Of a stretch of 41,678 nt of DNA, positions 23,777-32,106 are shown in pieces. This stretch comes from Candidatus Methanoflorens crillii (GTDB lineage Archaea; Halobacteriota; Bog-38; Methanoflorentales; Methanoflorentaceae). Numbering within the stretch: the stretch's first letter is position 1; every line of letters starts with the position of its first letter. The position numbers were made by a program, and so were the translations under genes. The stretch lies in assembly GCA_003162175.1 (NCBI GenBank), contig PMMR01000051.1, positions 1 to 41,678 on the forward strand. Direction: 5' to 3'. Below the pieces are notes generated by a model. That model did no database searches, was not told the DNA's origin, and saw only the letters and a list, made by a program, of their open reading frames with translations.

Positions 23777-26700
23777 TTAGCTTTCCGGCCATAAATCGTT
23801 AATATAACTATTCAAAGGCCTGATCGTAAGGTTCTGAGCTCGTGGCTTATCGCAATGCTCGAGCATCGTGTGGATGGCATCCGCAGAAGCTCGGGCTCCC
23901 TGGACACTTGTTATGTACGGCACATTGTGATCTACGGCTGCGCGCCGCAGCACCTCTCCATCAAGCCTGGACTGCTTCCACGTAGGGGTGTTGATTATTA
24001 GTTGTATCCCCCCGCTGCGCATCATGTCAAGCAGTTCGGGGCTGTCGGTGAGTTTGGGCACCCTAGTTACTGGCACGTCGCCATCTCTAAGGAAGTTTGC
24101 TGTCCCGACCGTTGCCAGCAGCCTGAATCCGACTTTGTGTAGTGATTTTGCAATGCCGCATAATTCAGGCTTGTCCTCGTCTCGTACCGAGATGAACACC
24201 GTCCCCGAAAGTGGTAGTTCATTCTCGCTCGCAAGGGCTGCCTTGTAAAATGCTCTTCCGAAGTCATAGTCTATGCCCATGACCTCTCCCGTACTTTTCA
24301 TTTCGGGGCCTAATATCGGATCTACTCCGGGGAGTTTGTCAAACGGGAGCACCACTTCTTTCACGGCAACGTGCCCGATCGTGGGCTCTGTCGGATAAAG
24401 GTCGCGCAACCGCTGTCCCATAATCACTTTGGCGGCGATCTTTGCCAATGGCACGCCTGTGGCTTTTGAGACATAGGGAATCGTTCTGCTTGAGCGTGGA
24501 TTTGCTTCTAGGACGTAAACCGTCCCGTCTTTTATCGCCAGTTGAAGGTTGATGAGCCCAACGACGTTCAGCGCACGGGCAATCCTCCTCACATAGTTCT
24601 TGATGATTTCCTGCGTCTCAGCGTCAATTGATTGAGCTGGGATGACGACCGCCGAGTCGCCGGAGTGAATCCCTGCCTCTTCGATATGTTCCATTATTGC
24701 GGGCACGAGGACCTGGTCTCCGTCACTAACCGCGTCGACGTCGATCTCAACTGCGTGCTGCAAGAACCTGTCGATCAGTACCGGGTGTTGTCTGGATACC
24801 TTCACCGCTTCGTCAATATAACGGCCCAGCTCAGATTCGTCGTAGACGATCTCCATGGCGCGGCCCCCGAGCACGTATGAAGGTCGTACGAGAAGCGGAT
24901 AACCTATCTCGCGCGCGATTTTCGTTGCTCCCTCGCGCGAGGTCGCGGAACCGCTTTCCGGTTGCGGAATGGCGAGCTGTTGCAACAGTCTGGAAAACCG
25001 ATCTCGATCTTCTGCAATGTCGATAGAATCGGGGGACGTGCCGAGGATCTTCGTTGAAAGTCCCCTTCGCTTGATCTCGCTTTCAAGAGGGATTGCGAGG
25101 TTTACCGATGTTTGGCCCCCGAATTGCACAAGAACGCCATACGGTTCTTCTTTTTCAATAATATTCATCACATCTTCCAGCGTTAGAGGTTCAAAGAAGA
25201 GCTTGTCTGACGTGTCATAGTCGGTCGAAACCGTCTCGGGATTGTTGTTTATGATATGCGCTTCTATGTGTTCCTCTCGTAGCGAGAGCACCGCATGGAC
25301 CGTACAGTAATCGAATTCAATCCCTTGTCCTATTCTGATGGGGCCTGCCCCTATGATGAGCACTTTCGTTCGGTCTGTAGGGACAACCTCGTTCTGCACT
25401 TCGTAAGTGGAATAGTAGTATGGCGTTTGCGCTCGAAACTCAGCGGCGCACGTATCGACCATCTTGTACGTCGCCGTTACGTTGTGCGTTTTGTGATGTC
25501 TGAGGTCTGTGACCTTCGTTCGTTCAAAACCGGTTAGGTCAGCAATCTGCTGGTCGGTGAATCCGAGGCGCTTTGCTCGTCGCAGATCTTCAGCGCTCAT
25601 CTGCTTAGCGTGTCCGTTCAGGTACTTCCCTTCGAGGTGAGCCTCAAAGTCAACGATATTCTTAATCTTACGTATGAAAAATGGGTCAATATCCGTGCGT
25701 TGCGCTATTTCGGCGATAGCGTGCCCTTTCTTTAGGGCGCTGTGGATCTGAAATAGTCGCTTGTCCGTGGGGGTGGACAGCAAATCAATGGGATCTTCGG
25801 CGATGGAAACCGCGACATCCAAATCGAGCGATCGGATCGCTTTCTGGAGCGACTCCTCGAGCGTTCGACCAATCGCCATGACTTCGCCCGTGCTTTTCAT
25901 GGCCGTTCCTAGGGTGTTATCTGCGCGCGTGAACTTGTCAAACGGCCATCTCGGTATTTTGACGACCGTATAATCTATGGCTGGCTCAAACGAGGCGGGC
26001 GTTTCGTTGGTAACTCGGTTGGGGATTTCGTATAGTTGCATCCCGATTGCGATCTTTGCTGAGACGCGCGCGATGGGATACCCCGTCGCTTTTGATGCAA
26101 GCGCGGATGAACGTGACACCCGCGGATTTACCTCGATAACGCGGTACTCTCCGTTCTTCAGGGCGAACTGTATGTTGCACCCGCCCTCGATCCGCAGGGC
26201 ACGAATAATTCGTATCGAAGCGCTTCGCAGCATCTGGTGTTCAACATCGGAAAGGGTTTGCGACGGCGTCACGACGATCGATTCGCCCGTGTGCACGCCC
26301 ATAGGGTCGATGTTTTCCATGTTGCAGATGGTGATGCAGGTATCTCCGGAATCGCGCATCACCTCGTATTCGAATTCCTTCCATCCGAGAACGCTTTCTT
26401 CTACCAAGACTTGGCCAATGCGCGACTTTTTTATCCCGTTCTCGATGATGGCCTTCAATTGCTCCTCATTTCTGGCTATGCCGCTGCCACCCCCCCCGAG
26501 GGTGTACGCGGATCGGACGATTGCGGGCAAGCCGAGTTCCGCTGCGAGCCATTGGCAGTCATTCGAGTCATAGACGGCGTGGCTTTTGGGGACTCTCTCT
26601 CCGATGCCTTCCATCGTCGTCCGGAACCGTTCCCGGTCCTCGGCCATATAAATGGTCTCGAGTGGCGTTCCTAGAGGTTTGACGTTATAGTCTGCCAAGA

Positions 26701-27019
26701 CGCCCATCTCTGCCAGTTCGGCAGTGATATTGAGGCCCGTTTGACCCCCAAGACCCGCGATTATTCCATCAGGCCGTTCCTTTCGCACGATTGCAGCTAC
26801 GATGTCGGGCTTCAGCGGTTCAATGTACACCGCGTCCGCCATGTTCGGGTCGGTCATTATCGTTGCGGGGTTCGAGTTCACCAGGGTGACCGTTACCCCC
26901 TCCTCTCGTAAAGAGGTGCAGGCTTGGCTGCCGCTGAAGTCGAACTCGGCCGCTTGCCCGATCACAATAGGACCGGAGCCGATGAGTAACACCTTCTCTA
27001 TGTCTGCTCTTTTTGGCAT
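23777..27019 (-). CDS. carB: Carbamoyl-phosphate synthase large subunit
   Basis: A full-length 1080-residue synthetase that makes carbamoyl phosphate from bicarbonate, ammonia and two ATP for arginine and pyrimidines. Two homologous halves are visible, each with an ATP-grasp domain: LLIGSGPIVIGQAAEFDFSG opens the first and LIIGAGPIRIGQGIEFDYCT (about residue 556) the second. SAYTLGGGGSGIA and PSYVLGGRAMEIV are the ATP-binding loops. The C-terminal 140 residues form the MGS-like regulatory domain (LLATVGTANFL). No frameshifts occur. It follows carA on the same strand with a 33-nt gap, so carAB is one operon. Confidence 0.98.
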   Translation of the reverse strand: MPKRADIEKVLLIGSGPIVIGQAAEFDFSGSQACTSLREEGVTVTLVNSNPATIMTDPNMADAVYIEPLKPDIVAAIVRKERPDGIIAGLGGQTGLNITAELAEMGVLADYNVKPLGTPLETIYMAEDRERFRTTMEGIGERVPKSHAVYDSNDCQWLAAELGLPAIVRSAYTLGGGGSGIARNEEQLKAIIENGIKKSRIGQVLVEESVLGWKEFEYEVMRDSGDTCITICNMENIDPMGVHTGESIVVTPSQTLSDVEHQMLRSASIRIIRALRIEGGCNIQFALKNGEYRVIEVNPRVSRSSALASKATGYPIARVSAKIAIGMQLYEIPNRVTNETPASFEPAIDYTVVKIPRWPFDKFTRADNTLGTAMKSTGEVMAIGRTLEESLQKAIRSLDLDVAVSIAEDPIDLLSTPTDKRLFQIHSALKKGHAIAEIAQRTDIDPFFIRKIKNIVDFEAHLEGKYLNGHAKQMSAEDLRRAKRLGFTDQQIADLTGFERTKVTDLRHHKTHNVTATYKMVDTCAAEFRAQTPYYYSTYEVQNEVVPTDRTKVLIIGAGPIRIGQGIEFDYCTVHAVLSLREEHIEAHIINNNPETVSTDYDTSDKLFFEPLTLEDVMNIIEKEEPYGVLVQFGGQTSVNLAIPLESEIKRRGLSTKILGTSPDSIDIAEDRDRFSRLLQQLAIPQPESGSATSREGATKIAREIGYPLLVRPSYVLGGRAMEIVYDESELGRYIDEAVKVSRQHPVLIDRFLQHAVEIDVDAVSDGDQVLVPAIMEHIEEAGIHSGDSAVVIPAQSIDAETQEIIKNYVRRIARALNVVGLINLQLAIKDGTVYVLEANPRSSRTIPYVSKATGVPLAKIAAKVIMGQRLRDLYPTEPTIGHVAVKEVVLPFDKLPGVDPILGPEMKSTGEVMGIDYDFGRAFYKAALASENELPLSGTVFISVRDEDKPELCGIAKSLHKVGFRLLATVGTANFLRDGDVPVTRVPKLTDSPELLDMMRSGGIQLIINTPTWKQSRLDGEVLRRAAVDHNVPYITSVQGARASADAIHTMLEHCDKPRAQNLTIRPLNSYINDLWPES

Positions 27020-27052
27020 ACTTCTTGGCGGTACACTACGGTGATGATGCCG

Positions 27053-28129
27053 TCACATGTTGTGACCCGCGACATCGGTAATCTGGTCGAAAAACGATTT
27101 CTCAAGGTCGTGGGGACCCGGGGATGCTTCAGGGTGATACTGCACGCTCATTATATGCAGGTAGTCGTTTGCAATGCCTTCGACGGTGTTATCGTTGGCG
27201 TTTACCTGTGTTACGGTCATTTTATCGCGTTGGTCGTAGCGAACCGCGTACCCGTGATTTTGTGCCGTGATGTATACGCGCTTCGTGCGAAGGTCCAAAA
27301 CGGGTTGGTTCGCGCCTCGATGTCCAAATTTGAGTTTATACGTCTCTCCATCAAGTGCAAGGGCGATCAGCTGATGTCCGAGACATATCCCGAAGATGGG
27401 TAGTCGTCCTGCAAGCTCGCGGACAACGCGAATCCCGTTCTTGGCTTGTGCGGGATCCCCCGGGCCATTGGAAAGCAGTATCGCGTCAGGTTCGTAGTCT
27501 GCTATCCTTTTTCCCGGCGTGTCTGAAGGCACGACGACGAGGTCGATGTCGCGATATCGCAGATTCTTAATTGTGTTTTGCTTGACGCCAAAATCCATGA
27601 GAACGAAACGCTTGCCCTTGCCGGGAATACGGTAGGCATTTGCGCAGGTAACCTCTGATACTAGGTCAATGTTGGCGATGTCTGGAGCGCGGCGTGCAAG
27701 GTCAATAGCCTTGCGAATGTCGGCGCGCGACCCTTTCGCGCTTGGCACGAGGCTTGCCCGCATTGCGCCTTCGTCACGGATCATGATGGTGATCATCCGA
27801 GTGTCAATGTCCCATATGCCGGGAATTTCGTAAGCGTTTAGGAATGCATCGAGTGTCTGGTCGTTAGTGGGGTGTTCACACAGCTCTCTGATGACGAATC
27901 CTTCGGCCTGTATGCGTGCTGACTGGCAGTCATCATAGTTTACGCCGTAATTTCCGACCAAAGGATAGGTGAACAGCAAGATTTGGCCGTTGTATGAGGG
28001 ATCGGTCAGTGCCTCCACGTAGCCCGTGTACGGGGTGGCGAAAACGAGCTCGCCCGTCGTGGCGCGCTTCGTTCCAAACTGTTTTCCCACCACTGCGACG
28101 CCATTTTCAAATGCGAGAATCGCTTTCAT
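27053..28129 (-). CDS. carA: Carbamoyl-phosphate synthase small subunit (glutamine amidotransferase)
   Basis: A 358-residue subunit supplying ammonia from glutamine. The N-terminal domain has TGYVEALTDPSYNGQI and YPLVGNYGVN; the class I amidotransferase domain has the nucleophile in IFGICLGHQ (about Cys249), ITAQNHGYAV, and the His-Glu pair in QYHPEASPGPHD. Length and motifs are normal. The ATG at 28129 is the first in frame. A TATA-like GCATAAAAG (minus strand, about 28176-28184) lies 45-55 nt upstream. First gene of the carAB operon. Confidence 0.98.
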   Translation of the reverse strand: MKAILAFENGVAVVGKQFGTKRATTGELVFATPYTGYVEALTDPSYNGQILLFTYPLVGNYGVNYDDCQSARIQAEGFVIRELCEHPTNDQTLDAFLNAYEIPGIWDIDTRMITIMIRDEGAMRASLVPSAKGSRADIRKAIDLARRAPDIANIDLVSEVTCANAYRIPGKGKRFVLMDFGVKQNTIKNLRYRDIDLVVVPSDTPGKRIADYEPDAILLSNGPGDPAQAKNGIRVVRELAGRLPIFGICLGHQLIALALDGETYKLKFGHRGANQPVLDLRTKRVYITAQNHGYAVRYDQRDKMTVTQVNANDNTVEGIANDYLHIMSVQYHPEASPGPHDLEKSFFDQITDVAGHNM

Positions 28130-28329
28130 GATCGTTTTACGGGAAGACGTGGGTTCTAGCTTGACGGTCGTGCATCTTTTATGCTAATCACGAGTATCTG
28201 GTAAATAAGTTATTGCGTTCCCTGTGGCCATAGGCACGACGACATGAGCTGTTTAACATAACCAACATTGGCGGGCGAAAGCCGCAAGCGAGGAGCAGTT
28301 ATTGAGACAGCCCCCATAAACGGCTGAAA

Positions 28330-28338
28330 GCTTTAAAT
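28330..28338 (+). promoter_or_regulatory. TATA box of leaderless truA
   Basis: CTTTAAATT lies about 30 nt before the ATG at 28367. The implied transcript start is within a few bases of that ATG, and there is no ribosome site, so translation of truA is probably leaderless. This decides the ATG over the upstream TTG at 28355. The 237-bp region back to carA is divergent. Confidence 0.55.
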
Positions 28339-28366
28339 TGCGATTGCCATAAGATTGACGCTACCC

Positions 28367-29188
28367 ATGGAAAAACCAAGAGTTGCCTTGCGGCTTGCGT
28401 ATGTGGGAACTGAGTACGCAGGTTTTCAGGCACAACCAGGCCGCGCGACCGTACAAGCGGCGGTTGTCGAAGCTTTGCGCCGTGCGCGACTCTTTGACGA
28501 ACCTCGTGCCGCTCATTTCACGGCCTCTGGCAGAACAGATAAAGGAGTTCACGCTCTCGATGCGGTGGTAGCGTTTGAAACTGATGCTCGTGAGTTGGCC
28601 CTCCCTCGTCATATCAATACTTATCTACCGGTAGGGGTATGGACGTGGGCGCGCGCGGATGTGCCCCTTACGTTCGATGCCCGACGGGATGCTCGTATGC
28701 GCGAATACCAATACATTTTGTGCAATGGGCAGTTCGATGTTCACGCTATGCGTGAGGCCGCGGATCTTTTGCACGGCGTGCACGATTTTCACAATTTCAG
28801 TCTCGAGAAACGGCGGCCGACCGTGCGGAACGTCTTTTCTTCGCGCGTGCGCAGGTCGGGCAACTTTATCGTTGTTGAAATCGCCGCCAATAGTTTCGTG
28901 TGGAACATGATGAGAAAACTCGTTACCGGGCTGGCTCTTGTGGGGAACGGACAGCAAAGCGTTGCGTGGTTTAGTAACATGTTGGAGGGAAGCCACGTCG
29001 AAGGGATTCGGTCAGCGCCCGCTTCGGGGCTCATACTTACGCGGGTCGAATACGACGGCATCGACTTCGTCGAGGATGCGTACGCGAAGAAGCGTGCACA
29101 GCACCGCATAAAGGAAGCACTCGTGCATAACGGTGTTATGGTGCAAATTCTGAAGCGATTTAACGAACGAATGACGCCTACGCCTTAA
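28367..29188 (+). CDS. truA: tRNA pseudouridine(38-40) synthase
   Basis: A 273-residue enzyme that isomerises uridines in the tRNA anticodon arm. The catalytic Asp58 is in SGRTDKGVHA; VALRLAYVGTEYAGFQAQPG is the N-terminal signature and FVWNMMRKLVTGLALVG the C-terminal domain. A basic tail (KKRAQHRIKEAL, RFNERMTPTP) extends slightly beyond many homologues. It is convergent with rfcL, whose stop lies 10 nt away on the other strand. Confidence 0.96.
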   Translation: MEKPRVALRLAYVGTEYAGFQAQPGRATVQAAVVEALRRARLFDEPRAAHFTASGRTDKGVHALDAVVAFETDARELALPRHINTYLPVGVWTWARADVPLTFDARRDARMREYQYILCNGQFDVHAMREAADLLHGVHDFHNFSLEKRRPTVRNVFSSRVRRSGNFIVVEIAANSFVWNMMRKLVTGLALVGNGQQSVAWFSNMLEGSHVEGIRSAPASGLILTRVEYDGIDFVEDAYAKKRAQHRIKEALVHNGVMVQILKRFNERMTPTP

Positions 29189-29198
29189 AACGAGTAGC

Positions 29199-30962
29199 TT
29201 AGTACTCGTCGAGGTATTTTTGCTCGCGACGTGAGTCCGGTTTGCGTGTGTTGTCATGCTTGTCCACGCGTTGCTCACCGTCGCGCTTAACGTGCACTTG
29301 CGCTGGTGAATCACCCTGATCTTCAGATGGAGAACGAGGCGCGTCGAAACTAACCGGCACCTTGTGCTCTGAAATCGGGTGACGTACGGGCGTCTTTTCA
29401 CTGCTTAATCGTTGTGCTTTTTGTAACGCGGTTTTTACCGCTGAAGCATCCTTTTTGACGTTCATCAGGAACGCAAGCTCGTCAGCAGTGAGAATCAGTG
29501 CTGCCGCTATACCTGCCGGGTCTCTCTCTGTCAGCGCTTTGTAGAGTGGAATAGCGTCTTGCCGCGCTTTGCTCACTGAGATGTGGTTTGCGGTGCCGAT
29601 TTTAGTTGCCACCGCGTCTCTTAAAGCGCGTTTAGACCGTGTCTGCCCGAGGCGCATCCAATTCGTCGGGGGGGAATATTTGCCCGCGGCATGGCGTCGT
29701 CCCCGGTTTTGGCGGCTCACGACGTTTATTCCCGAGGTCATCAGTTCGGCGGCGTATCTCCATAGGCCGTAGTTTTGTCTCTTTCGCGTTCGTCCGAGGT
29801 AAACATCAGCTCTACGCAGTACCTGAAATGCGCGCGCGAGGGCGCCATCTTTCAAAGAACGCGGCAGGTTTTCGTCTACCCAGTGGATAAGATCTTCAGG
29901 CGTCTCATCGACCCCGTACGAGATAATAAGGGGCTTGATTGCGTCGGGGTCGCTAAAAATGCTTCTCATTAGGTCAAATGGGGTGTGGGCGCGATCGCGA
30001 GATGCGGTTTCCATCTGCGTCCCTCCGAAGTATGCTTGAAAGTCGGTTATCGCCGACCTCAGATCTCCTCTCGCGTTCTTCACGATCTGTTGAATGGAGA
30101 CCATGTCGACGGCACTCAGCGATCGGTCAATGTCCGTGAGCGTCTCCCCTAGCGTCTCTAGCTCGAGTTCCGAATCTGTGAGAACGGCTAGATCGGCGCT
30201 GATCGCCTCCAGGTCTGCCGCATCTCGTGAAGCCCGCTCAGGCTGCTCGAGCCGGGTCATCAAGTCAGCAACGGCTTCCTGAGCTTCGTAAATCGTTGGC
30301 TTATCGAGGTCAAAGCCGAGTTGTGTGAGAATCTCAAGATCGGCGCTGATCGCCTCCAGGTCTGCCGCATCTCGTGAAGCCCGCTCAGGCTGCTCGAGCC
30401 GGGTCATCAAGTCAGCAACGGCTTCGTGGGCGCGTAAAACATCTCTCTTCTCGTTGTGCCAGATATCCACCAGCGCCTTTTGTGCACTTTCCTCCTTGAT
30501 GGCAAAAAAAGCGACGAGTTTGCAGTGTCCGCGTAGCGTCGAGGAGACTCCGTACAGGTCGTTGGCCGTCAGAATCACCGGTTCGCGCGTTTTTTTTACG
30601 AGCTCTGTTACTGCTTTTGCCCCGCCGCGATCAGAATTGCCGTGTAGGTTGTCAATTTCGTCAAGCAGTATTAGCTTCTGAGCATTTTGAAGTGACGCGT
30701 TTCGAGACGCCGCTCCTGCCGTCACGTTAATAGCTCCTTGAGTTCGCTTGTCACTGGCATTAAGCTCGAGCACCTGCCACCCCATGTCATTAGCCAACGC
30801 GACTGCAGAGGACGTTTTGCCGATGCCGGGCTTACCGTATAACAAGGCTGCCGTTTTCTCCGCGGGCCAGTTAAGCGCCCATTTGCGGAGCTCTTCGACG
30901 GCTTTGTGGTTGCCTCTCACTTCTGAGAGAGTCCGCGGGCGGTATTTTTCAACGAGGTCCAT
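29199..30962 (-). CDS. rfcL: Replication factor C large subunit, with repeated insertion
   Basis: A 587-residue clamp-loader subunit that opens PCNA rings with RfcS. It starts MDLVEKYRPRTLSEVRGN, carries Walker A GKPGIGKTS, Walker B LILLDEID and sensor 1 VILTANDLYG. The C-terminal third is a charged tail ending in many Asp/Glu/Lys/Arg. Between KALVDIWHNEKRDV and DMVSIQQIVKNARGDLRSAI, where the lid helices normally follow each other closely, about 100 extra residues contain two copies of a 30-residue acidic helical unit (residues 180-209 and 229-258). ATG 30962 matches the family start; a TTG seven codons upstream is less likely. No PIP-box is obvious at the very C-terminus. Confidence 0.95.
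   Translation of the reverse strand: MDLVEKYRPRTLSEVRGNHKAVEELRKWALNWPAEKTAALLYGKPGIGKTSSAVALANDMGWQVLELNASDKRTQGAINVTAGAASRNASLQNAQKLILLDEIDNLHGNSDRGGAKAVTELVKKTREPVILTANDLYGVSSTLRGHCKLVAFFAIKEESAQKALVDIWHNEKRDVLRAHEAVADLMTRLEQPERASRDAADLEAISADLEILTQLGFDLDKPTIYEAQEAVADLMTRLEQPERASRDAADLEAISADLAVLTDSELELETLGETLTDIDRSLSAVDMVSIQQIVKNARGDLRSAITDFQAYFGGTQMETASRDRAHTPFDLMRSIFSDPDAIKPLIISYGVDETPEDLIHWVDENLPRSLKDGALARAFQVLRRADVYLGRTRKRQNYGLWRYAAELMTSGINVVSRQNRGRRHAAGKYSPPTNWMRLGQTRSKRALRDAVATKIGTANHISVSKARQDAIPLYKALTERDPAGIAAALILTADELAFLMNVKKDASAVKTALQKAQRLSSEKTPVRHPISEHKVPVSFDAPRSPSEDQGDSPAQVHVKRDGEQRVDKHDNTRKPDSRREQKYLDEY
30190..30425 (+). repeat. In-frame direct repeat (89 bp identical, 147-bp period) in rfcL
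   Basis: An identical 89-bp segment occurs at 30190-30278 and 30337-30425. The period of 147 bp equals 49 codons, so the frame is kept. The 58 bp between the copies are not repeated. The encoded unit starts EAVADLMTRLEQPERASRDA. Perfect identity including third codon positions means a recent duplication or gene conversion. Confidence 0.95.
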
Positions 30963-30994
30963 AGAATCAAGCGCAGAAATCAAGAGATAGGGGC

Positions 30995-31010
30995 GGTATA
31001 AGGATATAAG
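30995..31010. promoter_or_regulatory. Overlapping divergent promoters of rfcL and the marker-2 gene
   Basis: On the minus strand CCTTATACC (30995-31003) lies 33-40 nt before the rfcL ATG. On the plus strand GATATAAG (31003-31010) lies about 26-33 nt before the GTG at 31036. The two TATA boxes abut, and neither gene has a ribosome site, so both transcripts are probably nearly leaderless and may compete. Confidence 0.5.
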
Positions 31011-31035
31011 AACCCCCTATGCCTATTAATGTTTT

Positions 31036-32016
31036 GTGAACGACATGAAACTGGACGAATTGGCTCAGTCGCTTCGTGACTTTGAAGGCATCACACGGAA
31101 GCGCTCGATCGGTTCGCTTGTGAAGTGGTTTGACGAGGACCTCAGCACAGGAAACTTTGGGGAGGATGCCGCGGTAATCGAGCGAGGCGACGAGTCCCTG
31201 CTTATAGCCGCTGATGGCATCTGGTCCAAGCTCATGGACGCGGACCCTGAGTGGGCGGGGTACTGTGCAGTCCTCGTAAATATTCACGACATTTTAGCTA
31301 TGGGGGGCACGCCGCTGGCGATGGTCGACGTATTCTCGGCGAGTTCGGCTGAAGTTTGCAACCGCGTCTTGGCGGGCATGAGCGAAGCCACAAAAAAATT
31401 CGACGTGCCGGTCGTCGGTGGGCACGTGCACCCCGACACTACTTATAACGCGCTCGACGTGGCCATCATTGGCACCGCAAAGACTGACTCAATCATTTAC
31501 AGCTGCAAGGCCCAAGAAGGACAGGACGTCCTCGCTGCCGTCGACTTAGACGGGAGGGTTCACCCATCGTGCAGTCTCTGTTGGGACACGACGACGATGA
31601 AGCATCCCGAGATGCTCCGCAGACAGCTGCAGACCATGCCTCGCCTCGGGCAACAACACCTAGTGTCGGCGGGAAAAGACATCAGCAATCCAGGTTTGCT
31701 CGGCACACTCGGTATGTTGCTCGAAGTTTCTGAAGCGGGCGCTGTAGTAGAACTGGATCGGATTCCGATCCCCGATGGCATGGACATGCATCTATGGCTG
31801 CGCATGTATCCAGGAATGGGGTTCGTGTTAACCGTTCAACCACAGAACGTGCAAGAGGTCGTAAGCATCTTCGAAGCGGCCGGCATGGAAGCGGCTAAAA
31901 TAGGCGAAATTACCGGAACGAGAAAGCTTGAGATTACAAATAACTCGGAGAAGGTCGTGGTGTGGGATTTTGCTCAGGATACCATCATGGGTATAGGTGC
32001 CGTAGCTTGCCGATAG
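31036..32016 (+). CDS. Methanogenesis marker protein 2 (AIR synthase-related)
   Basis: A 326-residue protein of the PurM/ThiL/HypE-type ATP-binding fold. GNFGEDAAVIERGDESLLIA is the N-terminal ATP/metal loop, YCAVLVNIHDILAMGGTPLAM the hallmark dimer segment, and VVGGHVHPDTTY the second glycine loop. It matches the methanogenesis marker protein 2 group found almost only in methanogens and relatives; the substrate is unknown. The GTG at 31036 or the ATG at 31045 may be the start; the former is nearly leaderless. It is divergent from rfcL and convergent with mvhA, separated by a hairpin terminator. Confidence 0.85.
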   Translation: MNDMKLDELAQSLRDFEGITRKRSIGSLVKWFDEDLSTGNFGEDAAVIERGDESLLIAADGIWSKLMDADPEWAGYCAVLVNIHDILAMGGTPLAMVDVFSASSAEVCNRVLAGMSEATKKFDVPVVGGHVHPDTTYNALDVAIIGTAKTDSIIYSCKAQEGQDVLAAVDLDGRVHPSCSLCWDTTTMKHPEMLRRQLQTMPRLGQQHLVSAGKDISNPGLLGTLGMLLEVSEAGAVVELDRIPIPDGMDMHLWLRMYPGMGFVLTVQPQNVQEVVSIFEAAGMEAAKIGEITGTRKLEITNNSEKVVVWDFAQDTIMGIGAVACR

Positions 32017-32070
32017 TGTTGACACAGCAAAATCCAAGAGAAATTAAAAAAAATCAAAAAAGAAGTGGGA

Positions 32071-32092
32071 GATAAGGCAAAAATGCCTTATC
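32071..32092 (-). terminator. Strong hairpin terminator between marker-2 gene and mvhA
   Basis: A perfect 9-bp stem GATAAGGCA/TGCCTTATC with a 4-nt A loop. On the minus strand it is followed by TCTTTTTTG and an eight-T run, a convincing terminator for mvhGA. On the plus strand it lies 55 nt past the marker-2 stop and is followed by a weaker ATTTTAT, so it may serve both convergent genes. Confidence 0.7.
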
Positions 32093-32106
32093 GGTTCTAA
32101 TTTTAT

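Noticed and set aside
26237-26674. Plus-strand frame of 145 codons inside carB
   Set aside because: Antisense shadow of a highly conserved, full-length carB.
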